Shown here: positions 30,217 to 40,736 of the stretch, one piece after another
How positions within the stretch are numbered: the first letter of the stretch is position 1
Layout of the letters: every line of letters starts with the position of its first letter
Origin: Pachysolen tannophilus NRRL Y-2460
Lineage: Eukaryota; Ascomycota; Pichiomycetes; Alaninales; Pachysolenaceae
NCBI GenBank assembly: GCA_001661245.1
Contig: KV454011.1
Location: 1,586,746 to 1,650,745 of the forward strand
DNA: 64,000 nucleotides
Reading direction: 5' to 3'
Notes under the pieces: generated by a model
Database searches by the model: none
What the model saw: only the letters and a program-made list of their open reading frames with translations
What the model was told of the DNA's origin: nothing
Position numbers and translations under genes: made by a program

Positions 30217-31081
30217 TTACATGTATAATAATAGATAATAGATATACATATATATATATTAACCGATAATTTATATTTCATCAACTAAACGTAATGAATG
30301 TATTGTGAAACCTTGATGTCATCATTACCTGCTCATCGTATTTCCTTCCTACATTCTCACCTCCAATGTCGGGCAGGCCATCTATCTCTAGCCAAACGCA
30401 ATTTTTCCCCCGAAGCATGTTTTTAGTGGGCCTAGCCTATTCACTCCCCGGTACATAATAAAAAAGAGCCTGGAAATCTCTGCTTTCTCCTTTCAGACAA
30501 CGGCGAGGGGCCGGCGACCGGAACAGTAAACTGGGCGAACAGGGCAATCAGGCGGGGACGGACATAAAGATTACAAAGTGAAAAAAAAAAAAAATTATTC
30601 CGTGGGAATATGCAAGTGTAAGCATTTCCCTTTTTGTTCACCGGTGCTTCAAGCTTATCTTGATATTATTGGGGAGAACGCCTTTTGTAGGTAGATCTGT
30701 TGATGCATTCTGCTGTGATATTTTTTCAAACTGCATTATGCTAGAGAAGAGAAAGTTTAATCAAAGAAAAAAAAGTGAAAAATTCCGCTCGTAAATAGTA
30801 AGTTTATCTGGGTATGTGTATGGGTGAGTGTATTTGTGTGTGCGAGTAATGTATTTTGAATTTTTAGATTACCACCTGCTGCGATATGATTCTTTTAGAT
30901 TGTTATCATTGAGCTGATATCGATAAGATATTTGAGTGAAAAATTTATGGTTTGATTTGAATGCATTTCGAGTAAATAAATAGTTTTGATAAATGTTTAT
31001 ATATAGTTTCGTTAGTCTCCAAGGTTGATAACAAATGTTATATGTAGATCAAGTAATGTACCTATAAATATTTATGGAACA
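30217..31081. other. Intergenic with a GC-rich island, upstream of the NCS1 permease gene
   Basis: 865 bases. Positions about 30360-30570 are clearly GC-richer than the rest of the window, with a CGG-N7-CCG at 30501-30513 and Mig1-like boxes at 30445-30451 and 30552-30558. No gene seen. Confidence 0.6.
30445..30558. promoter_or_regulatory. Cluster of GC boxes and a CGG-N7-CCG site
   Basis: TCCCCGG (30445-30451) and GCGGGGA (30552-30558) fit the Mig1 consensus on opposite strands; CGG-N7-CCG (30501-30513) fits a zinc-cluster dimer site. All lie 520-640 bp upstream of the permease ATG. Binding is inferred only. Confidence 0.4.
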
Positions 31082-32788
31082 ATGTCAAAAATACAAAGCT
31101 TACAAGAAAAGTTAAGGTTCTTGGAAGTTCCTCATGAGGGAAAACCTTTAACAATTTTAAGAAACCCTGATTTAGAACCCATGCCTCCAAATAGAAGAAT
31201 ATGGGGGTTTTGGTCTTTTTTTGGGTATTGGGCTGTTCCAAACATCACTATTTGGACATGGTCGACTGGTTCGGCTATGTTATCGTTAGGTTTGAATATA
31301 CAGCAAACTATGGGTGCTTTAACTTTGGGTAATGTTATTATTTGTATTTATACTTGTTTAAATTCTGGTCCTGGTTCGAAATTTCATATAGGTTATACGG
31401 TTTGTCAAAGAATGATCTTTGGTGTTTATGGTTCTGGGCTTGGTATAGTTATCAGAATAGTGTTATCGATTGTCTTTTATGGTTCTCAAAGTTGGTTAGG
31501 TGGTGTTTCTATAGTGGTTGTGCTTTCTTCTTGGTCCAAGAGTTATATGAATATGGAAAATACTTTCCCTGATAGTCTTAATATGACTACGAGAGATTTT
31601 ATTGGATTTTTAGTTTTCCAAATAATTCAATTTTTCTTTTATTTCATGAAACCAGAAAAGATGAATACTTGGGTTAACGGGTCATGTTTTATAACATTGA
31701 TAGCAATGATGGCCATCTTTGGGAATTGCTTAGCAAGAAATGGCGGTCCTGGTCCAATTTGGGATCAAACTGTTGATATGTCTGCATGGACCACAGGTTG
31801 GATGTGGCTTTATTCAATTACAATATGGTATGGAGCTTTAAGTCCAGATGTTACAAATCAATCTGATTTTTCAAGATTTGCTTCATCAAAAAAGAAAATG
31901 TATTTAGGTATAGTTGTTAGTCTTATGACAAGTGGTACTTTTGTTCCATTTATGGGGCTAGTTACAGCATCTACTACATCCCAATTATTCGATGATGAAT
32001 ACTGGTTACCAACAGATATTTGCTTACAATGGATGTCAGACAATTATAGTTCTGGTGTGAGAGCTGCTGCATTTTTCTGTGGTTTTGCATTTGCTTCATC
32101 TCAATTAACATTTAACGTCTTGGCAAATGGGTTTGCAGGAGGTATGGATCTTTCTGGTATATGTCCAAGATATATCAATATTTTCAGAGGTGCAATTATT
32201 ACTGCATTACTCTCATGGTGTGTTCAACCTTGGAATTTCTATAATAGTTCTAGTGTTTTCATCAATGTCATGTCCTCGTTTGGCGTTGTTGTTACACCAA
32301 TCATTGCAATCATAGTTGCAGATTTCCATTTAGTTAGAAAAGCAAAAATCCCAGTTTCTCATTTATATACTACAGATAAAGATGGAACTTTTTATTTCAC
32401 TAAAGGTGTTAATTGGAGAGCTATTTGTTGCTTCTTTGCTGGTGTTGCTCCAGGTATTCCAGGTTTAATAGCTTCTGTTAGTGATGCTGAAGTAAAGACA
32501 AATATTACAGATTTTTTCTACAATAGTACAATTTTCTCCTTCATCTGTCCCTTGATTCTTTATTACGTGGTTTGCTTAATTTTCCCTGTTAAAAATGCAG
32601 GTGTTATGGATAAAGTTGACATTTTCGATGCTTTCACATTAGACGAATGTTCCCAACTCGATATGGAACCTTATGGTGGATCCTGCGAAATCGAAGTAAT
32701 CGAAGGAACAAGTGACGGTATTAAAGAAAAACCCTCTTTCGAAATGAATAAAAAAGTGGATGATAGGTTGGAAGTTACCTCGGTTTAA
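31082..32788 (+). CDS. NCS1-family permease (Thi7/Nrt1-like)
   Basis: 568 residues from the ATG at 31082; the frame upstream starts only at a TTG. Twelve hydrophobic segments are visible. LRNPDLEPMPPNRRIWGFWS, WSTGSAMLSLGL, YGALSPDVTNQSDFSRFA, YWLPTDICLQW, NGFAGGMDLSGICPRYINI and QPWNFYNSSSVFINVMSSFG fit fungal Fur-type NCS1 carriers, and KGVNWRAICCFFAGVAPGIP is typical near helix 11. The class includes proton symporters for uracil, uridine, allantoin, thiamine and nicotinamide riboside. The YINIFRG and PWNFYNSSS forms look closest to the Thi7/Nrt1 group, but the substrate is unproven. It lies in tandem with the MATE gene. Confidence 0.88.
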   Translation: MSKIQSLQEKLRFLEVPHEGKPLTILRNPDLEPMPPNRRIWGFWSFFGYWAVPNITIWTWSTGSAMLSLGLNIQQTMGALTLGNVIICIYTCLNSGPGSKFHIGYTVCQRMIFGVYGSGLGIVIRIVLSIVFYGSQSWLGGVSIVVVLSSWSKSYMNMENTFPDSLNMTTRDFIGFLVFQIIQFFFYFMKPEKMNTWVNGSCFITLIAMMAIFGNCLARNGGPGPIWDQTVDMSAWTTGWMWLYSITIWYGALSPDVTNQSDFSRFASSKKKMYLGIVVSLMTSGTFVPFMGLVTASTTSQLFDDEYWLPTDICLQWMSDNYSSGVRAAAFFCGFAFASSQLTFNVLANGFAGGMDLSGICPRYINIFRGAIITALLSWCVQPWNFYNSSSVFINVMSSFGVVVTPIIAIIVADFHLVRKAKIPVSHLYTTDKDGTFYFTKGVNWRAICCFFAGVAPGIPGLIASVSDAEVKTNITDFFYNSTIFSFICPLILYYVVCLIFPVKNAGVMDKVDIFDAFTLDECSQLDMEPYGGSCEIEVIEGTSDGIKEKPSFEMNKKVDDRLEVTSV

Positions 32789-33375
32789 AATAAGTGTTGT
32801 GTGTTTCTCTTTTTTTTTTTCATTTCTTGTTCTTTCTGATAAGATTTATTTATATACATGTAAATGTATAGCCAATTGCTATTTTTTATAAAAAAGGTCC
32901 TTATCCCTATTGTTTTCTCTTAAGGATGAAATATTACAACTTGTGCTAGAATACATATTGTACTTTCCCATATCATTAACTCTCAAGTAATGAATGGTAT
33001 TCAAAAGATTGCAAAAAATAAAAATGAATCATCTTCTACAAATTAAGGCTAAAGAACGATAACACTTGAAAGTAAAAGCCAACCAAAAAAAGATAATTAG
33101 TCCAATCAGCATTCTGCAATTGAATCTTCAGTCTCTTTCACTCATTAATGGCAGATTGTTTAAAATACCAATTGATTGCTTTCCCATCTTTGATTTTAAT
33201 CAATCAATTAAAGTTGTGTAAATTTCGTAAAGTCAATTTCTTTCATTTTTTTCGCCTTTTAATTTTCTAAATGAAGAAAACCGAAATTGCAACCAAATTA
33301 TATTTTAATACATAATATTATTTTAATATCATCATTATTTTTTAAAATTTGATGTTATCTGGAATTAATTAGAGC
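32789..33375. other. Intergenic: permease 3' flank and VPH1 promoter
   Basis: 587 bases between tandem plus-strand genes. AT-rich with no motif I can support. Confidence 0.55.
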
Positions 33376-35956
33376 ATGGTGGAGACAAGTTCCAAGGAGG
33401 AATCTATTTTCCGTTAGTATATTTTAATTTATTGAAAGTTGAGTTGTGTTTTTATAGTGGTGATTAACTTACTAACAGTTGTATATATGTGTTTGTTTTA
33501 ATTTAGGCTCTGCGGAGATGTCACTCATTCAATTATATATTCCAACAGAAATTTCAAGGCAATCATTGTATTGTTTAGGAAAACTAGGTACAATTCAATT
33601 TAGGGATTTGAATGCCAAAGTTAATGCTTTCCAGAGGTCTTTTGTACAAGAAATCAAGAGATTGGACAATGTTGAAAGACAATACCGGTTTTTCTCTAAT
33701 GAATTGCTGATTAGAAATATTAAAATCACTGAAGAGCCATATATGGACAGTGAAAGCAATGATTCAATTGGAAGTTTGGTAAAGGCTTCAGAAATTGATG
33801 AGTACGTTGAAAATGCAAATATATTAGAGGAAAGAGTTTCACAATTGATTGATTCATCTGAAACTTTATTGAAAAGGCAAATGGATTGCGAGCAACTGTT
33901 GCATGTTTTGAGTTGTAGTGATGAATTCTTCAAATTGAACAGTACTCAATCTTCAGATTTGATTGCATTGGAAGATGATGACGATCAAATTCTGTTGTCT
34001 TCATTGGAGAATGGTGGTGCTCCAATTGTTAATTTTGTTGCTGGAGTTATTGCTAGAAGCAAGATTTTAGCATTACAAAAAATTTTATGGAGAAGTTTGA
34101 GAGGAAATCTTTACATGAATTTTACAGAGATTTCTAAACCAATCTTTGATCCAAAAAGTAAGAAATTTATAGATAAAAATTGTTTTATAATATTCGCCCA
34201 TGGTGATTTATTATTATCAAGAATCCGCAAGATTTGTGAATCTATGGATAGTGATTTATATTTTGTTGAGCCTGATACCGTTGCTAGGTCCAAACAAATT
34301 TCTGAAGTTCAAAATAGATCTGCTGATATAAACAATGTATTGGATACAACAACTCGTTCTTTAAATGCAGAATTATCAGCAATTGCCGATGAATTGTACC
34401 TGTGGTGGAATGTTATTAAGTTAGAAAAATCTATATATCAAATTCAAAATAGCTGCTACTATGATTTGGGTAGAAAATGCCTAATTGCAGAAGGTTGGGT
34501 TCCAAACAGCGAATTACAATCTGTCAAGTCGGAACTTTTCAAAATATCAAATAACTCTACAGATTCTGAAACAGTTCCAATTATCATAAACATATTAGAA
34601 ACTACAAGAACACCTCCAACGTTCCACAGAACAAATAAATTCACTGTAGGATTCCAAAATATTTGTGATGCTTACGGTATTGCCACGTATCGTGAAATTA
34701 ATGCAGGGTTACCAACAATTGTTACTTTCCCATTTATGTTTGCAATTATGTTTGGTGATCTGGGCCATGGTTTTATAATGACTTTGGCAGCTTTGACTTT
34801 AGTGTTGAATGAAAAACGTATTTTAGCTATGAAAAGAGATGAAATTTTTGACATGGCTTTTGTTGGAAGATATATCCTTTTGTTAATGGGTATCTTTTCA
34901 ATGTTCACCGGCCTCATGTACAATGATATCTTTTCAGTTTCTACCACGTTTTTCAAAAGTGGTTGGGAATGGCCCTCCGGGTTTGAAGTAGGTGATACGG
35001 TGTTTGCCAAGCAAGTGGGCGTATATGCTTGGGGATTTGATCCAGTTTGGCATGGTGCTGAAAATGCGTTGTTATTCTCCAATTCTTATAAGATGAAATT
35101 ATCCATTTTAATGGGTTATATGCACATGAGTTACTCTTATATGTTTTCTTTAGCAAATCATATTTATTTCAACTCAATGATAGATATAATTGGTAATTTC
35201 ATTCCCGGATTATTGTTTATGCAAGGAATTTTTGGATACTTATCGATTTGTATCATCTATAAATGGTCAGTTGATTGGATCCATATTGGGAAATCTCCAC
35301 CAGGATTATTGAATATGTTGATTTCAATGTTTTTGAGTCCTGGAAATATTGAAGAAGAGCTTTATCCACACCAGGCCACTGTGCAAATAATTCTTCTTTT
35401 AATTGCACTTGTTTGTGTTCCTTGGTTATTACTTTTGAAACCAATGTACTTCAAGTATCAGTTGTCAAAGAAACATCATTATCATCAATTGCAAGACAAC
35501 GAATCGTCTGCCGCAACTGATCTGAATAATTTGTTAGCCGATATTAACAATGATGATGATGAAGTGCATGAAGAACACACATTTGGTGATGTTATGATTC
35601 ATCAAGTCATCCACACAATTGAATTTTGTCTTAACACTGTTTCTCATACAGCATCTTACTTGAGATTGTGGGCTTTATCTTTAGCTCATGCACAATTGAG
35701 TACGGTCTTGTGGACCATGACGATTTCTAACACGTTTGGTATGACAGGATTTATTGGTGTTTTCCTGACAGTGGTGATGTTTGCATTTTGGTTTTGCTTG
35801 ACCGTTCTGATATTGGTCGTTATGGAAGGTACTTCGGCCATGTTGCATTCTTTAAGATTGCATTGGGTGGAGAGTATGAGTAAGTTTTTCGAAGGTGAAG
35901 GAACATTGTTTGAACCATTTGATTTTAAAACTGTTTTAAACCCTGGGACTGTTTAA
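33376..35956 (+). CDS. VPH1: V-ATPase Vo subunit a, two exons
   Basis: Exon 1 (33376-33412) encodes MVETSSKEESIF and the first base of an Arg codon; exon 2 runs 33507-35956. Together they give 828 residues starting ...EESIFRSAEMSLIQLYIP, matching the conserved EEAIFRSAEM start of the family. Without the exon the first ATG of exon 2 would lose these residues. The cytosolic N-terminal half contains AFQRSFVQEIKRLDNVERQY. The membrane half has FGDLGHGFIMT and SHTASYLRLWALSLAHAQLS, with the essential proton-pathway Arg at 732, and ends in a RLHWVESMSKFFEGEGT-type tail. It couples ATP hydrolysis to proton flow. LRRLDNVERQYR-like and SMSKFF features favour the vacuolar Vph1 over Golgi Stv1. Confidence 0.94.
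33413..33506 (+). other. VPH1: VPH1 intron with GTTAGT donor
   Basis: 94 bases; donor GTTAGT (not the usual GTATGT), branch point TACTAAC at 33470-33476, acceptor ATTTAG. Splicing restores a conserved protein start, which is strong support. Confidence 0.92.
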
Positions 35957-36213
35957 ATTTAATCTTGTTTTTTTTGATTATACGTACCATATATACATTT
36001 AATAATTGTTCTCTTTATTTTGCTTGTATTTGACATTATAAAGAATGACTTTGTTTTATATAGATGTTTAGTTTCTTTTATATCGATTATCACATCTATT
36101 ATCAACTAGAAAATGACAAAAAAGATTTAATTGCGAGAGATTTTTGTTTGTTTTTTTTTTCATTTTTTCTGTGTATTGTAATTCTATTTATTACTCTATG
36201 CTTATATAATTGC

Positions 36214-37728
36214 CTAACCCCAAATAATACTTTTATCAACACCTCCACTAACAAAATAATTTCTAAAGCCACTTGCTAGCTTTCTCATGTATTCTTCTTC
36301 TGGTTCCAATTCATTAGTTTTCTTCTCTGCATTACCATTTTGTTTAACATCAACCGTATCAATTATAGGACAAGAGAATTCCATACAATTCACAAATCCT
36401 TCATGACCAGTCAAGGTATTAATGCATCTAACTCCATTTTGGTTTGTCAAATCCCATAATTTGATTGTTTTGTCGTCACTACAACTAAAAAGTATTTTAC
36501 CATTTGGATGAATTTTTAAATCTTTGACCCATGATGAATGGCCTCTCAATGTCAAAATCAATTTACCATTAGGATCTAAAGACTGCATTGGATGCCTGTG
36601 AGGTCTTAAATTTGGAAGTGGTAAGAGCCATAATTTGATGAGATCATCTCTTCCACCAGAACAACAATACTTATATTCCAATTGATCATATAATTCGTTT
36701 TTTAAAAAATGCTTTGATTCTTCTTCACTATCGTCAAACAAAAATTTTTTTGCTAAAACATCTAAATATTTGTTCGATATCTTGGGGAAAAACATACAAG
36801 TTTCTATAACTTGAGAATGTCCAATCATTAACCCTATCCCTGTACCTGATTCCAAGTGTGATAATCTAATACTTAAATCGTTGGAACAGCTCAATACATA
36901 TTCACCTGTTGTAGTCAAATCCAATTTTCTAACCCAATCTGAATGACCAATAAAAGTATTTAAACACCAACCAGAAGATATATCCCAGATTTTAATAGAA
37001 GTGTCTCTTGAACAACTAATAAGCTGTTTTTGATTAATAGGGTGAAATGCAACATACGATACAATATGATCATGTCCAGTGAGTGTTCTCAAAGCCTTGT
37101 AATCCAGATTCAGATCCCATATTTTGATCATGAGATCAGAAGAAGAAGAGGCCAAATATATACTTCCATACTTGTCTTCATTGTTAAGTACTACTTCTCT
37201 TGGTGAAAAATTTAACGATGTAATAGCTTTTGTATGAGCATTTTTAATAATTTTAATAGGCTCCGTTAAATTCAACATATCCCAGACAATAATTACCCCA
37301 TCCCCTGATGCGGTACATACAACTGGTTGAAAAGGGTGTATTGCAATTGCTGTTATAGGGGAATTATAAAATTTCAAATTTTTATTTATGTGAGATGGTA
37401 ACCAATTTAACTTGTCTTTTGATAATAAAATTGAATTTGGCAGACTCGAGGACAGTAATAAACTATCCTTATATTGTTGTACATCATTCTCCAACTCCAT
37501 GATTTGTTTTTGTAATCTCAAAACTGCCGACCATTTTTTCTCTAGATAGTGCTTGGGTATACCATCTTCATATCCTTCACGATTTACCGATAACGACTTA
37601 AATAATTGATTTATGATTAATTGTTTTTGGTCCTCTGTTATTTCTGTAGACTGTGTTATCAAAGGAGCTAGGTATTGAATCACCGACTTATTTAGTTCTG
37701 CTGTTTGCCTATCAGAAAGCGCTGACAT
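36214..37728 (-). CDS. PAC1: Lis1 homolog, dynein regulator
   Basis: 504 residues from the ATG at 37728. A LisH-type dimerisation segment is at the N-terminus (SVIQYLAPLI), a short coiled coil at about 62-87 (VLRLQKQIMELENDVQQYKD), and then seven WD40 repeats, e.g. CTASGDGVIIVWD, ASSSSDLMIKIWDLN, SCSRDTSIKIWD, CSGGRDDLIKLW, SCSDDKTIKLWD, with GHDHIVSYVAFHP and GHSDWVRKLDL. This layout defines Pac1/Lis1, which binds dynein at microtubule plus ends and positions the spindle. It converges with VPH1 (257 bp between the stops). Repeat 7 contains an insert (DVKQNGNAEKKTNELEPEEE) before the final blade. Confidence 0.93.
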   Translation of the reverse strand: MSALSDRQTAELNKSVIQYLAPLITQSTEITEDQKQLIINQLFKSLSVNREGYEDGIPKHYLEKKWSAVLRLQKQIMELENDVQQYKDSLLLSSSLPNSILLSKDKLNWLPSHINKNLKFYNSPITAIAIHPFQPVVCTASGDGVIIVWDMLNLTEPIKIIKNAHTKAITSLNFSPREVVLNNEDKYGSIYLASSSSDLMIKIWDLNLDYKALRTLTGHDHIVSYVAFHPINQKQLISCSRDTSIKIWDISSGWCLNTFIGHSDWVRKLDLTTTGEYVLSCSNDLSIRLSHLESGTGIGLMIGHSQVIETCMFFPKISNKYLDVLAKKFLFDDSEEESKHFLKNELYDQLEYKYCCSGGRDDLIKLWLLPLPNLRPHRHPMQSLDPNGKLILTLRGHSSWVKDLKIHPNGKILFSCSDDKTIKLWDLTNQNGVRCINTLTGHEGFVNCMEFSCPIIDTVDVKQNGNAEKKTNELEPEEEYMRKLASGFRNYFVSGGVDKSIIWG

Positions 37729-38510
37729 CTCGACTGATTTGTAAAATGCTTTTATAAAAATTAATGCAATTATTTATGAACCGACAATACAATGAAAACA
37801 AGCTCCAAAATGATAAAAAAAAAAAACAAAAAAAAGCCAAAAAAAAAACCAAATTATAATTGAAAAGAGATTATAAGAGAAACAGCAGAAACAAAAATAA
37901 TAAAGTCAAACCTCAAACCAATTCTTACAGGTAAAGAAACACTCTATTCAACTTTATTAATTACTTCTAATCTGGTCCTGTTTGTTTTTTTTTTTTTTTT
38001 TTTTTTTTGTTTACATTTAAAAGGTAATTGATCCATCTTCAAAGAAGAAGAGATGGTCACGTGACATGGACATGTTAAAGATCAAATATTGAATTAATTA
38101 TGATTAAACCAACAATGTTGATTAAAGATTAAGCTACAATTCATTAATAGCAGGTAGACATATATATAGAATTACCATTGCTTGAATTATATAAACAAAA
38201 AAAAATCAAAATTTGTAGAGATAAGTAAATAAATATATAAAATGCCCTTTAATGATTAAAAAGAAAAAAAAACACTCAAATTCAAGTTAAGTGATTTGGG
38301 GTCTATATATGACTAGCCTTAGGGTATTGCAAAAGAGATTAAATTAGAACAAGAAATAAATAGTAAACCAAAACAACAAGACAAGAAAAAAAAACACAAA
38401 TCATTTAAATAAAGGCAAGAAAATGCAGTCTCTTGAATAGTAACAAAATAATATGCATAGAGATGTGAAAAGCAACTTCAGAGTAATTAAAAAAAAATCA
38501 CTATTTTGAA
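37729..38510. other. Intergenic: PAC1 promoter and HRK1 3' flank
   Basis: 782 AT-rich bases with A runs near 37817-37850 and a 23-base T run near 37986-38008. No gene seen. Confidence 0.55.
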
Positions 38511-40736
38511 TCATATCTCCAAATGATTCTCATCACTTTCAACAATAGTGTGTTTGTGTCCAGAGTCTAACTTAACCTGACCATTTTCAACAGTGCAGTA
38601 CTTAATTTCATTGAACCACTCATCCTCAAAGATTTCTTTCATTGTAAATCTTTTTTCAGGATTTACTTCCAACATTTTAGAGATTAATGGTCTTGAAGCA
38701 TGTGGTAATAATCTTAATAACCTATAAGGACCATGAATTTGCCTATGTCCAGAAACAGATTTTGTATTGTGTTGTTCTTTTGAATTTTTGTCATCACCAT
38801 GTTGCTGCTGATGCTGTTCTGGATTCTGCGGCTGTTCTTCCATAGATGCTTGGGTCTTCTTATTGGTATCACTATCTGTTCCATCGCAATCTAATTCATT
38901 TTCATCTTTTTTCTCTTGATTAACATCATCATGGTCAGTTTCATTATCATGATGTGAATCATGTTCAAGAACATTTTCCTTTTCCTTCAAATCACATTGG
39001 CTTCCATTATTGGACATTTGTTCTGATTTATTGATGCAATCAGTTTCATTTTGTTTATTTGCATCAACTGTGGTGGAATGATCATTGTTAATATTATTAT
39101 TAGTATTAGTATTATTTTCATTATTTTGATTATTATTATTATTATTTTCATTATTAATCGATAAATCTTTTAGTTTGTCGTTTAAAGTGCGTTCTTCGGG
39201 TATCAGAGGTGCAGTTGGTACAAAAGATTCCTCATTTAAATTTCCATTCTCAATAATTTGAGGATGCTGCTGATGTGACTGTTGTTCAAAAGAAGAATCA
39301 AGGTTAGGAGTAACAGGTCTTGATCCTTGATTCAGGAGTTGTTGTTGATGTTGTTGAAGTTGCTGTTGTTGACGTTCAATTAATTTTTGTCTTCTATTTG
39401 CCAACAAAATCTTATGATTTTCAGCACTCTTTACATAATCATGTGGTTGATCATCTTCCATGCAATATAATTTAAAACTTGGATCTGATAATTTTGGTGC
39501 CCTCCATGGGAACCTTCTTATTGTGATACAACAATACATAATAGCAATAGACCAAATATCCACTAGTTGAGGATCATAAGAATCCGTACTAGTTAATACT
39601 TCTGGTGCCAAGTAGGGATCGGAACCAACAATTCCATGGGCCATAACAACCTTATCTTCAAATGGGTACTTGAACACTACTGCAGAACCAAAATCAATAA
39701 TTTTAATTATTCCATCTCTTGTAGCAACACAGTTTTCTAATTTTAAATCTCTATGAGCTAATCCCGTACTATGTAAATAATTTACACCAAGAGTTATTTG
39801 TTTTAAAGAACAATTAATTTCTGATCTTGACATTTTACCTGACATGACAACTGCAAAGAAATCTACTGGTGCATATTCCATAATTTCAAAATAATGATTA
39901 TTTTCACAAATTATATCCAATGTTTGAATAATGTTTGGATGATGTAAAGTTGAACCAATACAAAATTCAGCAGTACATTTTTTACTATAATCTCTTATAT
40001 TTTCATTTGGTTTTTTAGATCTAAATTCTTTTACAGCAAATATAAAACCATCAGCTTCTCTTACTAATAACCTGACAGAACCACCAGCTCCGGTACCTAA
40101 AATTTTACCCAACTTTCCATATTTTTTGGTTAATGAACCTTCCATATCATCTTGAAATCTAGGATCTGTATTGACAATCATATTATTATTACTGTCATGA
40201 GTAAAACTTGGTGAATAAACTGGATGACCTGGTGTTGTTGTTGTTGTTGCTGTTGTTGTTGAATTCTTGGAATTATCTGAAGAAATTAAAGATAAACTTG
40301 ATTTCCTTCCAGGTCTAAAAAATCTTTTCAATTCAACCATGGATCCATATTCTTTTCTCTTTATATGCTGCTCATTTTCTCTCTTGGAATTGAGATTAGC
40401 ATGATGCTCACCATGCGGGCTTGTAGATCCAGAACCTTGATGATGAAGTCCAGATTGATAATGATGATGGTCATCATGTTCCAAAGAATTTATTGAAAGA
40501 TTTGAAGATGATTTACCAATAGAAATTCCTAAAAATGACCTTCTGGAGTTATTTGAATGCTGAGTAAAATAATTGTTTGGAGAATTTTGACCACCACCAC
40601 TAGCGCTCTTATCCCCATTGGTTCCACCAGTCGAAGCCGACGGTGACATTAATGGAGACTTCGCACCAGATGAGCTATTTTCTTTATGATGATGATGATG
40701 TTTATCATGGAATGATATACCTAGTCTATTCGGCAT
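38511..40736 (-). CDS. Hrk1/Sat4(Hal4)-type Ser/Thr kinase
   Basis: 741 residues from the ATG at 40736. The N-terminal ~190 residues are His/Ser/Gly-rich and of low complexity. The kinase starts [16 protein letters not shown] with Lys in [22 protein letters not shown] and [10 protein letters not shown] are intact. Then [20 protein letters not shown] marks the fungal Npr1/Hal5/Hrk1 group. A ~240-residue Gln/Asn/Asp-rich insert (about 425-665) precedes the last lobe, [20 protein letters not shown] and [16 protein letters not shown], which is the Hrk1/Sat4 form. These kinases control plasma-membrane transporters and ATPase activity. HRK1 and SAT4 paralogs cannot be separated. Confidence 0.9.
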   Translation of the reverse strand: MPNRLGISFHDKHHHHHKENSSSGAKSPLMSPSASTGGTNGDKSASGGGQNSPNNYFTQHSNNSRRSFLGISIGKSSSNLSINSLEHDDHHHYQSGLHHQGSGSTSPHGEHHANLNSKRENEQHIKRKEYGSMVELKRFFRPGRKSSLSLISSDNSKNSTTTATTTTTPGHPVYSPSFTHDSNNNMIVNTDPRFQDDMEGSLTKKYGKLGKILGTGAGGSVRLLVREADGFIFAVKEFRSKKPNENIRDYSKKCTAEFCIGSTLHHPNIIQTLDIICENNHYFEIMEYAPVDFFAVVMSGKMSRSEINCSLKQITLGVNYLHSTGLAHRDLKLENCVATRDGIIKIIDFGSAVVFKYPFEDKVVMAHGIVGSDPYLAPEVLTSTDSYDPQLVDIWSIAIMYCCITIRRFPWRAPKLSDPSFKLYCMEDDQPHDYVKSAENHKILLANRRQKLIERQQQQLQQHQQQLLNQGSRPVTPNLDSSFEQQSHQQHPQIIENGNLNEESFVPTAPLIPEERTLNDKLKDLSINNENNNNNNQNNENNTNTNNNINNDHSTTVDANKQNETDCINKSEQMSNNGSQCDLKEKENVLEHDSHHDNETDHDDVNQEKKDENELDCDGTDSDTNKKTQASMEEQPQNPEQHQQQHGDDKNSKEQHNTKSVSGHRQIHGPYRLLRLLPHASRPLISKMLEVNPEKRFTMKEIFEDEWFNEIKYCTVENGQVKLDSGHKHTIVESDENHLEI

